Source: Kordia antarctica
GTDB taxonomy: Bacteria; Bacteroidota; Bacteroidia; Flavobacteriales; Flavobacteriaceae
Direction of reading: 5' to 3'
NCBI RefSeq assembly: GCF_009901525.1
Contig: NZ_CP019288.1
Span: 3,005,501 to 3,069,500 of the forward strand
Length of the DNA: 64,000 nucleotides
A program made the position numbers and the translations under genes. Under the pieces are notes generated by a model. That model saw nothing but the letters and a program-made list of their open reading frames with translations. It did no database searches and had not been told where the DNA came from. Below, one piece after another: positions 16,487 to 25,327 of the stretch (its first letter is position 1; each line of letters starts with the position of its first letter).

Positions 16487-19400
16487 ATGAAAAAAATTAC
16501 CTTGCTATGTATGGCAGCGTTATTTTATACGTTTTCATATGCACAAGTATTAAATCAACCAGCAGCCTGGCCAAATACAAATTGGTCTGTTACTGGAACA
16601 TATAATACAGATCCGACCGCTTTCGAAGCCGATCCGACACTAACAGCAAATTTTGCTTTTGATGATGATGATGCAGGTTCTACAAGTGACGATACTATCG
16701 CAGCAGAATCTCCAATCATTGATGTTTCCGCTGCATTTGCAGCCTCAGAAACTTGGCTAACTGCCACTGTTGACTACACCTACAATGATTTAGGTGACAC
16801 ACTAACATTAGAATATTGGGATGCCGATGCTAGCGCATGGGTAGCTTGGCAACAATTTGTTGCTAGTGGAGATCAGCCTACTGCCGATTTTTGTAGTGGA
16901 ACCAGAGATTCTTTTACAAGTGATCCGTTAAATATTGGTGGATTCACGGCAACTCAACAAGCAGGATTCCGCTACCGATTATCATTTGATGATAATGCAG
17001 GTTGGCAATGGGGATTTTGCTTTGACTCACCAACAATAACCTCTGCAGCACCTCCAACATGCCCAGACATATCCAATTTAGCTTCCGCAAATATAACAGC
17101 TACTACAGCTGATATTAGCTGGTTGCCTGGAAATACTGAAACTACATGGGAAATTGCAATACAAACTGCAGGAACAGGAATACCAGCAGGCTCAGGAACT
17201 TCTACTACAACAAATGCACCTTATGCTGCTACTGGACTAAGCGCTAGTACAGATTACGAAGTATACGTAAGAGCTGATTGTGGAGTTGATGGTTTTAGCA
17301 ACTGGATTGGTCCTATTACTTTTAGAACTTTAAACTTACCACCTCCACCACCAGTTGGTGTAACATGTGCAAGTGGAACTTCCTCTTTTATATTTTCGGA
17401 AGACTTTGAAACTGATCCTCCTTCAGGATGGACAGGTACAGGTTTTGATGGAAGTAATGGAAATTGGGATATTACTGCAGGTGGAGCTAATTCAGGTGGA
17501 ACAGGTCCTTCTGCTTCCTTTAGTGGAGGAATGCACTTAGAATACGAAGCTTCTGGAAATTCAAGTACAATAGCTTCTGCAATTAGTCCTGCCGTTGATT
17601 TAACTTCAGCCGTAGACGGTGCAGAATTGTCATTCAATATGCATGCATTTGGTGACGATATAGGAACATTGAATGTAAACGTTGGAACCTCAGCAACAGG
17701 TCCTTTTACGAATGTATTTACTTGGACTGGAGACTTACAACTTACTGATGCTGAAGCTTGGGTTCCAGTAGGAGCCAACTTAGATGCTTACTTAGGTCAG
17801 GTTATATTTATCGAATTCAGTTACGGCGGTACCGGAGCAGGATTTGAAGGAGATATATCAATAGATTTAGTGCGTGTTGAAGCGTGTGGTACTTTTTGTA
17901 TAGCTCCAAGTGCATTAACAGCATCGAATATTGATGCTACAACGGCAGATATATCGTGGACACCAAATAGTGGTGAAACTGCTTGGGAAATTGTAATCCA
18001 ACCTGCAGGAACAGGAGTACCAGCAGGTTCAGGAACTGCTACAACAACAAACGCACCTTATGATGCTACTGGACTAAATCCTACTACACAATATGAAGTA
18101 TATGTACGATCAGATTGTGGTGTTAATGGATTCAGTACTTGGACAGGCCCTATTAATTTTACTACATTAAATTCACCACCTCCACCACCAGTTGGTGTAA
18201 CATGTACAAGTGGAACTTCATCTTTTTTATTTTCGGAAGACTTTGAAACTGATCCTCCTTCTGGATGGACAGGTACTGGTTTTGCTGGAAGTAATGGAAA
18301 CTGGGATATTACCGCAGGTGGAGCTAACTCTGGTGGAACAGGTCCTTCTGCTTCTTTTAGTGGAGGAATGCACTTAGAATACGAAGCTTCTGGAAATTCA
18401 AGCACAATAGCTTCTGCAATCAGTCCCGCAGTTGATTTAACTTCAGCAGTAGATGGTGCAGAATTGTCATTCAATATGCATGCATTTGGTGACGACATAG
18501 GAACCTTGAATGTAAACGTGGGAACCTCAGCAACAGGTCCTTTTACGAATGTATTTACTTGGATTGGAGACTTACAACTTACCGATACTGAAGCTTGGGT
18601 TCCAATAGGAATCAACTTAGACGCTTACTTAGGTCAGGTTATATTTATTGAATTTAGTTACGGCGGTGCCGGAACAGGATTTGAAGGAGATATGTCAATA
18701 GATTTAGTGCGTGTTGAAGCGTGTGGTTCTTTTTGTATAGCTCCAAGTGCATTAACGGTTTCTAATGTTGGTGGTACAACTGCTGATATAACATGGACTG
18801 CTAACAACGGAGAAACACAGTGGGAATATGTAATAATTCCAGCAGGAACTGGCCCTCCATCAGGTGCAGGAACTTCTGTAACTACAACTACAGTAAACGC
18901 TACAGGATTAACCACAGAAACAGCTTATGACATATATGTTAGAGCAATTTGTGGTCCAGGCGACGAAAGTGTTTGGTCAGGACCTGTGAGCTTTACGACT
19001 ACAATTCAAACAGATTTCACAGTAGATTGTGCTGTTGGTCCAACCAACACTACGTACTGCTATGGTAATTTTGACAATACCGCATTTACTTATACAAGTT
19101 CTGATGGTGTTTCTACACTAGCTGTAATATTCAACGCAGGACAAGTAGAAAACAATTGGGATCTACTTACCATTTTTGATTCTGACGGTGTAACCGTATT
19201 ATATAGTGGATATGGTAATGCTGGAGACTTAGCTGGAATACTTTTTGAATCTTCAGGACCTAGTATTACAGTTCAAATAACTTCTGACAATATTATAAAC
19301 TGTCAAGGTAACGGATATACTCCGTGGGATTTTGATGTTGCTTGTGTTGATCCAACTGCGCCACCAACTTGTGTGTCGTTACTATCTCCAATGGATGGCG

Positions 19401-21937
19401 CTACCGATATTGAAATTAACCAAGATATTACTTGGAGTCCTGCAATTGGTTCTCCAGCTGGTTATATTTTAACTGTTGGAACTACGCCAGGCGGTAATGA
19501 TGTTGTAAATGGTGTAGATGTTGGAAACGTAACTACATATGCATTAGCTACTAATTATGCTACTACTTATTATATTACAATTTTAGGATATAACGGAAAC
19601 GGATTAGCATCAGGCTGTACCGAAGAAAGCTTTACCACACGACCTGATCCAAACCAAGTATTCAACTTAGTTTGTGCTAACGGAGCTATCAACGTGAATC
19701 ACTGTTATACAAATAACGACGATAACACGTTCTTATTTACATCCGATTCAGGATTTCCAATAATACTAACGTTTACTTCAGGAACGATTGTAGATGATGA
19801 TGATATTATCAATTTCTATAGTGGTTCTGATAATACAGGCGACTTACTATTTACAGGTAACAATGCAGGAGACTTAAGTGGTTTAACCATTACATCTTCT
19901 GGTGGAAACCTATTTATGGAAATTATCACTGATGGATTCCAAAGTTGTGCCAATGGAAACGGAACACAATGGGAATGGACAGCAGAATGTTCAACATGTT
20001 TTAAACCAACGGCTTCTTATACCGTAGTTGAAGATTGTGCAACAGGAGATCAATTCTTAGTAGATGTAGAAATTTTAACTACAGGTGATGCCGTGACAAT
20101 CACAATTTCAGATGATTTCGGAAGTGCTGCACAAGTAGTAACCGCAGCAGGTGTGTATACATTTGGACCGTATCCAAATGCAACACCAGTAATATTTACA
20201 GTAGCTGATACTGATGATACAAACTGTGTACTCACAAGTGATTCGCAAACTCAGGCATTCTGTCCAGATCAAGCTTGTTCAATTATTAATGCTGGATATG
20301 ATCAATTACAAACATGTGATGTTACATCAACAGATTTATCGGCTACCTTTATGGCTAGTTCAATTACATCTAATACAAGTACATACACAATTAGTGATTT
20401 ACAATGTCCACCAGATAACTTAACTGGTTTACCAACTTCTATTACATTAGATGATAGATGGTCTTCTGTAATTCCATTAGACTTTAACTTTCAATACTTT
20501 GGAAATGACTATACAGACGTAGTCATTGGTGCAAATGGATTGATTGGATTTAATACAGGTTTAGCTGGAACTTTCAATGCTTGGAATATAAACGCGGTAG
20601 ATTTAATACCATCGCCAAACCTTCCTTTGAATGCAATTCATGGTGCATACCACGATATTGACCCAAGTGTCGCTGGAAATCATTATATTGAATATACAAC
20701 CGTTGGAACTGCACCATCAAGACAATTTAAAGTGACTTTCTTTGAAGTCCCTCAATTCTCTGGAGCTTGTAACAATTTATTAACCACACAGCAGATGATT
20801 TTATATGAATCTTCTAACGTTATTGATGTTATAATTTTAGAAAAGCCTGTTTGTCCAACATGGAATGGAGGTTTAGCTACTTTAGGTATTCAGAATGAGT
20901 TTGGAACAGTAGGATATGCTCCTCCTGGAAGAAACACTGGTGTTTGGGCAGTTACGCAACAAGAATTATGGAGATTTGTACCAGACGGTAATCCAAACTA
21001 TACATTTGAGTGGTTTGATGAAAATGGAACTTCTTTAGGGAATAATACAGACATTACAGTATCTCCAACAGAAGATACCACATATACAGCCTCTATTTCA
21101 TATGCTTTGGCAAATGGTACATTGGTAACCTTAACGGATGATGTAACAGTTACCGTACAAAGAAATCCTGAAGTTGTAGCAACGGAAACACTAGAAGCTT
21201 GTGATGAAGATTTTACCAACGTTGGCGATTTCGACCTTACAGTGCAAGATGTAAATGTTATTGGTACACAAACCGATGTTACAGTTTCGTACTATGAAAC
21301 AATGGCAGATGCAGAAGCTGGTACAAACATGCTTGCGGATCCTACATCATATGTTAGTGGAGACACTACGGTGTATGTTCGTATTCAGGATAACATTACA
21401 GGATGTTATGCAACAGGAGATTTCTTAATTGAAGTGCTTGCGCAGGTTGATCCTGCCAATATTGGTTTAGAAGGTGAATGTATTGCTGATCAGTATACAA
21501 TTACTGTAACTCCATTGAATAATGGATACGATCCTGCAACTGTTACCTACGAATGGTCAGGTGGTGCATCAACAAACACAACTGGAAATCAGTTTATTGC
21601 AACAGAAGACGGAGAATATACCGTAACAATTACAACTGCTGATGGTTGTGCTAGTATGCAAACATTTACTGTAATCAACGCTATGTGTTCATTCCCGCAA
21701 GGAATTTCGCCAAACGGAGATGGATTGAATGATTCATGGGATTTACGAGCATTCAGAGTAGATGAGTTGGAAATATTTAATTCTCACGGTCGCTCTATAT
21801 ACAAGAAATTTAAGTATACGAACGAATGGATAGGACAAACAAATGATAATGATAATTTACCAGTAGGAACTTATTTTTATGTACTAAGACTCGAAAATGG
21901 AGAAGCTAAAAACGGATGGATTTATTTAAATAAATAA
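16487..21937 (+). CDS. Giant SprB-like surface adhesin with T9SS type B (gliding-motility) C-terminal domain
   Basis: 1816-residue cell-surface protein. It has a signal peptide (to about 19, YTFSYAQ), an N-terminal sandwich, and FN3 domains near 190-283, 470-562 and 748-838. Two nearly identical MAM/choice-of-anchor-like domains (about 290-467 and 569-745) are each preceded by a PPPPPVG linker. Two CUB-like domains lie at about 845-955 and 1047-1155 (paired NTTYCYGN and NVNHCYTN motifs), and further Ig-like domains follow. The last ~80 residues (FPQGISPNGDGLNDSWD, LEIFNSHGR, PVGTYFYVLRLENG, KNGWIYLNK) are the gliding-motility-associated T9SS type B signal, as in SprB. It is followed by porP/sprF and an OmpA/PD40 gene, its usual partners. 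A role in adhesion or gliding is inferred. Confidence 0.93.
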   Translation: MKKITLLCMAALFYTFSYAQVLNQPAAWPNTNWSVTGTYNTDPTAFEADPTLTANFAFDDDDAGSTSDDTIAAESPIIDVSAAFAASETWLTATVDYTYNDLGDTLTLEYWDADASAWVAWQQFVASGDQPTADFCSGTRDSFTSDPLNIGGFTATQQAGFRYRLSFDDNAGWQWGFCFDSPTITSAAPPTCPDISNLASANITATTADISWLPGNTETTWEIAIQTAGTGIPAGSGTSTTTNAPYAATGLSASTDYEVYVRADCGVDGFSNWIGPITFRTLNLPPPPPVGVTCASGTSSFIFSEDFETDPPSGWTGTGFDGSNGNWDITAGGANSGGTGPSASFSGGMHLEYEASGNSSTIASAISPAVDLTSAVDGAELSFNMHAFGDDIGTLNVNVGTSATGPFTNVFTWTGDLQLTDAEAWVPVGANLDAYLGQVIFIEFSYGGTGAGFEGDISIDLVRVEACGTFCIAPSALTASNIDATTADISWTPNSGETAWEIVIQPAGTGVPAGSGTATTTNAPYDATGLNPTTQYEVYVRSDCGVNGFSTWTGPINFTTLNSPPPPPVGVTCTSGTSSFLFSEDFETDPPSGWTGTGFAGSNGNWDITAGGANSGGTGPSASFSGGMHLEYEASGNSSTIASAISPAVDLTSAVDGAELSFNMHAFGDDIGTLNVNVGTSATGPFTNVFTWIGDLQLTDTEAWVPIGINLDAYLGQVIFIEFSYGGAGTGFEGDMSIDLVRVEACGSFCIAPSALTVSNVGGTTADITWTANNGETQWEYVIIPAGTGPPSGAGTSVTTTTVNATGLTTETAYDIYVRAICGPGDESVWSGPVSFTTTIQTDFTVDCAVGPTNTTYCYGNFDNTAFTYTSSDGVSTLAVIFNAGQVENNWDLLTIFDSDGVTVLYSGYGNAGDLAGILFESSGPSITVQITSDNIINCQGNGYTPWDFDVACVDPTAPPTCVSLLSPMDGATDIEINQDITWSPAIGSPAGYILTVGTTPGGNDVVNGVDVGNVTTYALATNYATTYYITILGYNGNGLASGCTEESFTTRPDPNQVFNLVCANGAINVNHCYTNNDDNTFLFTSDSGFPIILTFTSGTIVDDDDIINFYSGSDNTGDLLFTGNNAGDLSGLTITSSGGNLFMEIITDGFQSCANGNGTQWEWTAECSTCFKPTASYTVVEDCATGDQFLVDVEILTTGDAVTITISDDFGSAAQVVTAAGVYTFGPYPNATPVIFTVADTDDTNCVLTSDSQTQAFCPDQACSIINAGYDQLQTCDVTSTDLSATFMASSITSNTSTYTISDLQCPPDNLTGLPTSITLDDRWSSVIPLDFNFQYFGNDYTDVVIGANGLIGFNTGLAGTFNAWNINAVDLIPSPNLPLNAIHGAYHDIDPSVAGNHYIEYTTVGTAPSRQFKVTFFEVPQFSGACNNLLTTQQMILYESSNVIDVIILEKPVCPTWNGGLATLGIQNEFGTVGYAPPGRNTGVWAVTQQELWRFVPDGNPNYTFEWFDENGTSLGNNTDITVSPTEDTTYTASISYALANGTLVTLTDDVTVTVQRNPEVVATETLEACDEDFTNVGDFDLTVQDVNVIGTQTDVTVSYYETMADAEAGTNMLADPTSYVSGDTTVYVRIQDNITGCYATGDFLIEVLAQVDPANIGLEGECIADQYTITVTPLNNGYDPATVTYEWSGGASTNTTGNQFIATEDGEYTVTITTADGCASMQTFTVINAMCSFPQGISPNGDGLNDSWDLRAFRVDELEIFNSHGRSIYKKFKYTNEWIGQTNDNDNLPVGTYFYVLRLENGEAKNGWIYLNK
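17065..18750 (+). repeat. Tandem ~837-bp duplication inside the adhesin gene
   Basis: Two consecutive units (FN3 + PPPPPVG linker + anchor-like domain) start near 17065 and 17905. The linkers begin at 17341 and 18178, i.e. 837 bp (279 codons) apart. The anchor domains differ at only about ten residues over ~180, which points to a recent duplication or gene conversion. Confidence 0.85.
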
Positions 21938-21993
21938 TATTCGTTGCATAAAAATTAAAAAACCATATTATTAAAATAATATCACATCATATC

Positions 21994-22911
21994 ATGAAGA
22001 ACATATATATCGCACTCTTTATATTACTTTTTACGCTACCATCTTTTGCACAGCAAGATCCGCAGTACACTCAGTACATGTACAATATGGCAGTTATTAA
22101 TCCTGCATACGCTGGATCTACAGAAGGAATATCTATAGGAGCATTATACAGAAATCAATGGACCGGATTTGACGGTGCCCCAAGAACGTTTACGTTCTTT
22201 GGGCATTCGCCTGTCGGTAAAAATGTAGGGCTTGGATTATCATTTATCACAGATCAAATTGGACCTGTGAAAGAAACCAATGTCTACACTGACTTTTCAT
22301 ATACATTACAATTAGGAGGCGCTCACAAATTAGCGTTTGGTGTAAAAGGAGGATTAACATTTCATGACATCGGATTGTTTTCTCAAGTAAACCCAACATT
22401 AATAGATCAAGGTGATGAAGCATTCTCAAGTGACGTAAATGAAACAACTTTTAACTTAGGAGCCGGACTTTTTTACTACACAGACAATTACTACTTAGCA
22501 TTATCTGTCCCTAACTTTTTAAAAGGAAAACATTTAGATGTAAATGGTAGAACTTATGGTTCGGAAATATCGCATTACTTCCTTACAGGTGGTTATGTGT
22601 TTCAAGCAACTCCAAACACTAAAATTAAGCCTTCATTCTTAGTAAAATCTGCATTTGATGCACCAACATCTTTTGACTTGAACTTGAATGCTCTATTTTA
22701 TGAAAAATTTGAAATTGGAGCTTCTTACCGTTTAGATGATTCTTTTAGTGGAATGGTCAACTTTGCGATCAACCCGAGATTACGTATAGGCTATGCCTAT
22801 GATGCTGTAACTTCTGAAATTTCATCAGTAGCAAGCTCATCTCACGAAGTATTCATATTATTTGATTTATACTTCCCACGTAAAGTTTCTCGTTCGCCAA
22901 GATATTTCTAA
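21994..22911 (+). CDS. PorP/SprF family T9SS outer-membrane protein
   Basis: 305-residue beta-barrel protein of the PorP/SprF family. SprF-type members pair with one specific type B cargo and are needed for its export or surface attachment. The signal peptide ends at FAQ (about 20). The hallmark start QQDPQYTQYMYNMAVINPAYAGS follows, in pieces at 21-43, and then YRNQWTGFDGAPRTF. Alternating strands continue to the C-terminal aromatic residue. It begins 57 bases after the adhesin and 20 bases before the OmpA/PD40 gene, forming the classic sprB-sprF-like operon. Confidence 0.95.
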   Translation: MKNIYIALFILLFTLPSFAQQDPQYTQYMYNMAVINPAYAGSTEGISIGALYRNQWTGFDGAPRTFTFFGHSPVGKNVGLGLSFITDQIGPVKETNVYTDFSYTLQLGGAHKLAFGVKGGLTFHDIGLFSQVNPTLIDQGDEAFSSDVNETTFNLGAGLFYYTDNYYLALSVPNFLKGKHLDVNGRTYGSEISHYFLTGGYVFQATPNTKIKPSFLVKSAFDAPTSFDLNLNALFYEKFEIGASYRLDDSFSGMVNFAINPRLRIGYAYDAVTSEISSVASSSHEVFILFDLYFPRKVSRSPRYF

Positions 22912-22931
22912 AACCTAATACGCCAAAAACA

Positions 22932-24812
22932 ATGAAAAAACTATATATATTATTTCTAGTTCTAGCAACTACAAACGTTTTTGCTCAGAATGATAAAACA
23001 AAGAAAGCTGACAAGCTTTACGACAGGCTTGAATATGTAAAAGCGGCTAAGGAATATGAAGAAATAGCTCTTGAAAATGCTGACGCTTATGTATATGAAC
23101 GCTTAGCAAACTGCTATTACAATGTATTTCAAACAGAAGATGCTGAACGTTGGTACAGACAAAGTATTGCGGAAGGTAATACCAAAGCAGATACGTACTT
23201 CAAGTTTTCTCAAATGCTAAAAGCAAATGGGAAATACGAAGAACACAACCAATGGATGGCAAAATTTGCCGCAGCAAAACCAGGTGATCAAAGAGCAATT
23301 GCTTTTAAGAAAAATCCAAACTACATTCCGCAAATTCTTGCAAAAGTGACAAAATTTAAAGTGAAGAATTCTGAAATTAATACACAGAATTCTGACTTTG
23401 GAGCAATCTCATCTGGAAACATTGTATACTTCACGTCTACGCGTGACGGTGGAAGAAAATACGGATGGAACGGACAACCATACTTAGACATTTACATGGC
23501 TTCGTATGATGGAGACGGAAAATTATCTAGCGCGCAAGCACTATCAAATGATATCAATACAAAATATCATGAAGGAACGGTAAGTTTCTCTCCTGATAAG
23601 AAAACCATGTACTTTACACGTGAAAGCTATTTTGATGGTAAATTCAAAAAAGATGAAGAAGGTAAAGGAACATTAAACTTGTACAAAGCAACAATGTCAA
23701 GCGGAGAATGGTCAAATGTAGAGCCACTTCCATTTAACAATGACGAGTATTCTGTTGGACATCCATCAGTAAGTGCAGACGGGAAAATGTTATACTTTGC
23801 TTCTGACATGCCTGGAGGTTTTGGACAATCTGATTTATACAAAGTTGCCATTAATGACGACGGTTCTTTTGGAGTACCAAAAAACTTAGGCGCTGACATA
23901 AACACAGAAGGAAGAGAATTTTTCCCTTTCATCAGTAGTAACAACACACTTTATTTCTCGTCTGATGGAAACTTAGGAATTGGAGGATTAGACGTATTTG
24001 CTTCTAAAGTAAATGGAAGTTCGTACGGAGCAGTTCGTAACTTAGGAACGCCTTTAAACAGTAACTCTGATGATTTTTCTTTTACATTTGATGAAGAAAC
24101 TAAAAAAGGATTTGTTGCTTCTAACCGTGAAGGTGGAAAAGGAAGTGACGACATTTACGAAACAACATTATTAAATCCTATTTGTGATGTAGATTATGTA
24201 ATTACAGTTACTGATAAAGAAACTGGTGCTGCATTAAGCGGAGCAAAAGTTGTCTTAGCGGACGATCAAGGAAACAGTGTTGGATCAAAAATGACAGATT
24301 CAGACGGAAAAGTAGCATTCAAAGTTGAATGTGACAAATCTTCCATTTTAGAAGCGTCTATTCAAGGATATGTTCCTCAAAAAGTAAATGTAAATAGTGG
24401 AGATGATACTGAAAAAATTATAGACATCTCATTAGCTCCAATTGAAGAAATAATTGAAGATGTAATTGTGTTAGATCCTATCTATTTTGATTTTGACAAA
24501 CACAACATCCGACAAGATGCTGCTTTTGAATTAGACAAAGTAGTCAATGTGATGACTAAATATCCTAATATGGTTATCAAAGTTGAAACGCATACCGACA
24601 TTAGAGGTTCAGCTCCATACAATCAGAAATTATCTGAAAGAAGAGCAAAATCTACAGTACAATACATCATTTCTAAAGGAATTGATGCTTCACGTTTAAA
24701 CAGTGAAGGAAAAGGAGAAAGCTCTCCATTAATTGACTGTGGTAATAAGTGTACTGATGAAGAACACCAACAAAATCGTCGTTCAGACTTTATCATTGTA
24801 AGTAAAGAATAA
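22932..24812 (+). CDS. OmpA-family protein with TPR and PD40 repeats (T9SS/gliding accessory)
   Basis: 626 residues. Signal peptide (to about 19, NVFAQ), then TPR-type helices at about 25-115 (YDRLEYVKAAKEYEEIALEN, AERWYRQSIAEGN). A PD40/WD40-like propeller spans about 150-410 (VSFSPDKKTMYFTR, PSVSADGKMLYFASDMPGG, FFPFISSNNTLYFSSDG, GKGSDDIYE), followed by a carboxypeptidase-regulatory-like beta domain at about 420-500. A C-terminal OmpA peptidoglycan-binding domain is at about 510-625 (IYFDFDKHNIR, VETHTDIRGSAPYNQKLSERRA, NRRSDF). Proteins of this architecture accompany PorP/SprF and type B adhesins and link the outer-membrane complex to peptidoglycan. Confidence 0.93.
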   Translation: MKKLYILFLVLATTNVFAQNDKTKKADKLYDRLEYVKAAKEYEEIALENADAYVYERLANCYYNVFQTEDAERWYRQSIAEGNTKADTYFKFSQMLKANGKYEEHNQWMAKFAAAKPGDQRAIAFKKNPNYIPQILAKVTKFKVKNSEINTQNSDFGAISSGNIVYFTSTRDGGRKYGWNGQPYLDIYMASYDGDGKLSSAQALSNDINTKYHEGTVSFSPDKKTMYFTRESYFDGKFKKDEEGKGTLNLYKATMSSGEWSNVEPLPFNNDEYSVGHPSVSADGKMLYFASDMPGGFGQSDLYKVAINDDGSFGVPKNLGADINTEGREFFPFISSNNTLYFSSDGNLGIGGLDVFASKVNGSSYGAVRNLGTPLNSNSDDFSFTFDEETKKGFVASNREGGKGSDDIYETTLLNPICDVDYVITVTDKETGAALSGAKVVLADDQGNSVGSKMTDSDGKVAFKVECDKSSILEASIQGYVPQKVNVNSGDDTEKIIDISLAPIEEIIEDVIVLDPIYFDFDKHNIRQDAAFELDKVVNVMTKYPNMVIKVETHTDIRGSAPYNQKLSERRAKSTVQYIISKGIDASRLNSEGKGESSPLIDCGNKCTDEEHQQNRRSDFIIVSKE

Positions 24813-24832
24813 TTACAATCATAACACCTATC

Positions 24833-24867
24833 AAAAACCTGTAACTCCTGTAGTTGCAGGTTTTTTT
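24833..24867 (+). terminator. Rho-independent terminator closing the adhesin operon
   Basis: Stem AACCTGTAACT / AGTTGCAGGTT with a five-base loop and T7. It starts about 20 bases after the OmpA/PD40 stop. Confidence 0.85.
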
Positions 24868-24925
24868 ATGCGATAAATTTTCTTGCTAAACTCAAAATTC
24901 TTAAATTCAAGAAAAAATCATTGTT

Positions 24926-25318
24926 ATGACAATTACCATTACAGATGAATCTCTTACAGGAGACATTCTCAATCAAATACAAATTGCAGTAGCAAACGAA
25001 ATTAGTACCGTAAAAGACATTATTACTGCACGAGTTTCTGCCGAAGTTGAATTATACAACAACAAACTTCCAGAATATTTCAAAGGATTAATTCGTCCGA
25101 CTGCATCGGAAAAAACACTGAATGGTTTCAAACTAAAAAATAGAAAGAAAAAAATAGATATTGAACAGCAAACATTCATCGCTTTTGATGCTTTTCAGAA
25201 AAATGGATACTTACTTCTCATTGACGATCAGCAAGCAGAAACCTTAGAACAAGAAGTATTAATAACTAATACAACTAAGATAAGCTTTGTAAAACTTACG
25301 CCATTAGTTGGTGGATAA
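24926..25318 (+). CDS. Putative ubiquitin-like/sulfur-carrier protein with C-terminal Gly-Gly
   Basis: 130-residue protein, family not recognised by name. It begins with a likely strand (MTITITDES) and then a helix (TVKDIITARVSAEVELYNN). A Lys-rich middle insertion follows (about 45-100), and it ends GYLLLIDDQQAETLEQEVL ... KISFVKLTPLVGG. The last part has the order of the MoaD/ThiS beta-grasp C-terminus, with a final strand, Pro and terminal Gly-Gly at the very end of the chain. A ThiF/E1-like adenylyltransferase, the enzyme class that activates such tails, is encoded two genes downstream. At 130 residues it is longer than MoaD (~80) because of the middle insertion. The function is inferred from the tail and neighbours. 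It could alternatively be an unrelated DUF4132 partner. Confidence 0.6.
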   Translation: MTITITDESLTGDILNQIQIAVANEISTVKDIITARVSAEVELYNNKLPEYFKGLIRPTASEKTLNGFKLKNRKKKIDIEQQTFIAFDAFQKNGYLLLIDDQQAETLEQEVLITNTTKISFVKLTPLVGG

Positions 25319-25327
25319 TTGAGAACT

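Noticed and set aside
17254-18615. Two long minus-strand frames inside the adhesin gene
   Set aside because: They are near-identical to each other only because the plus-strand gene is duplicated there. Codon pattern and domains support the plus strand.
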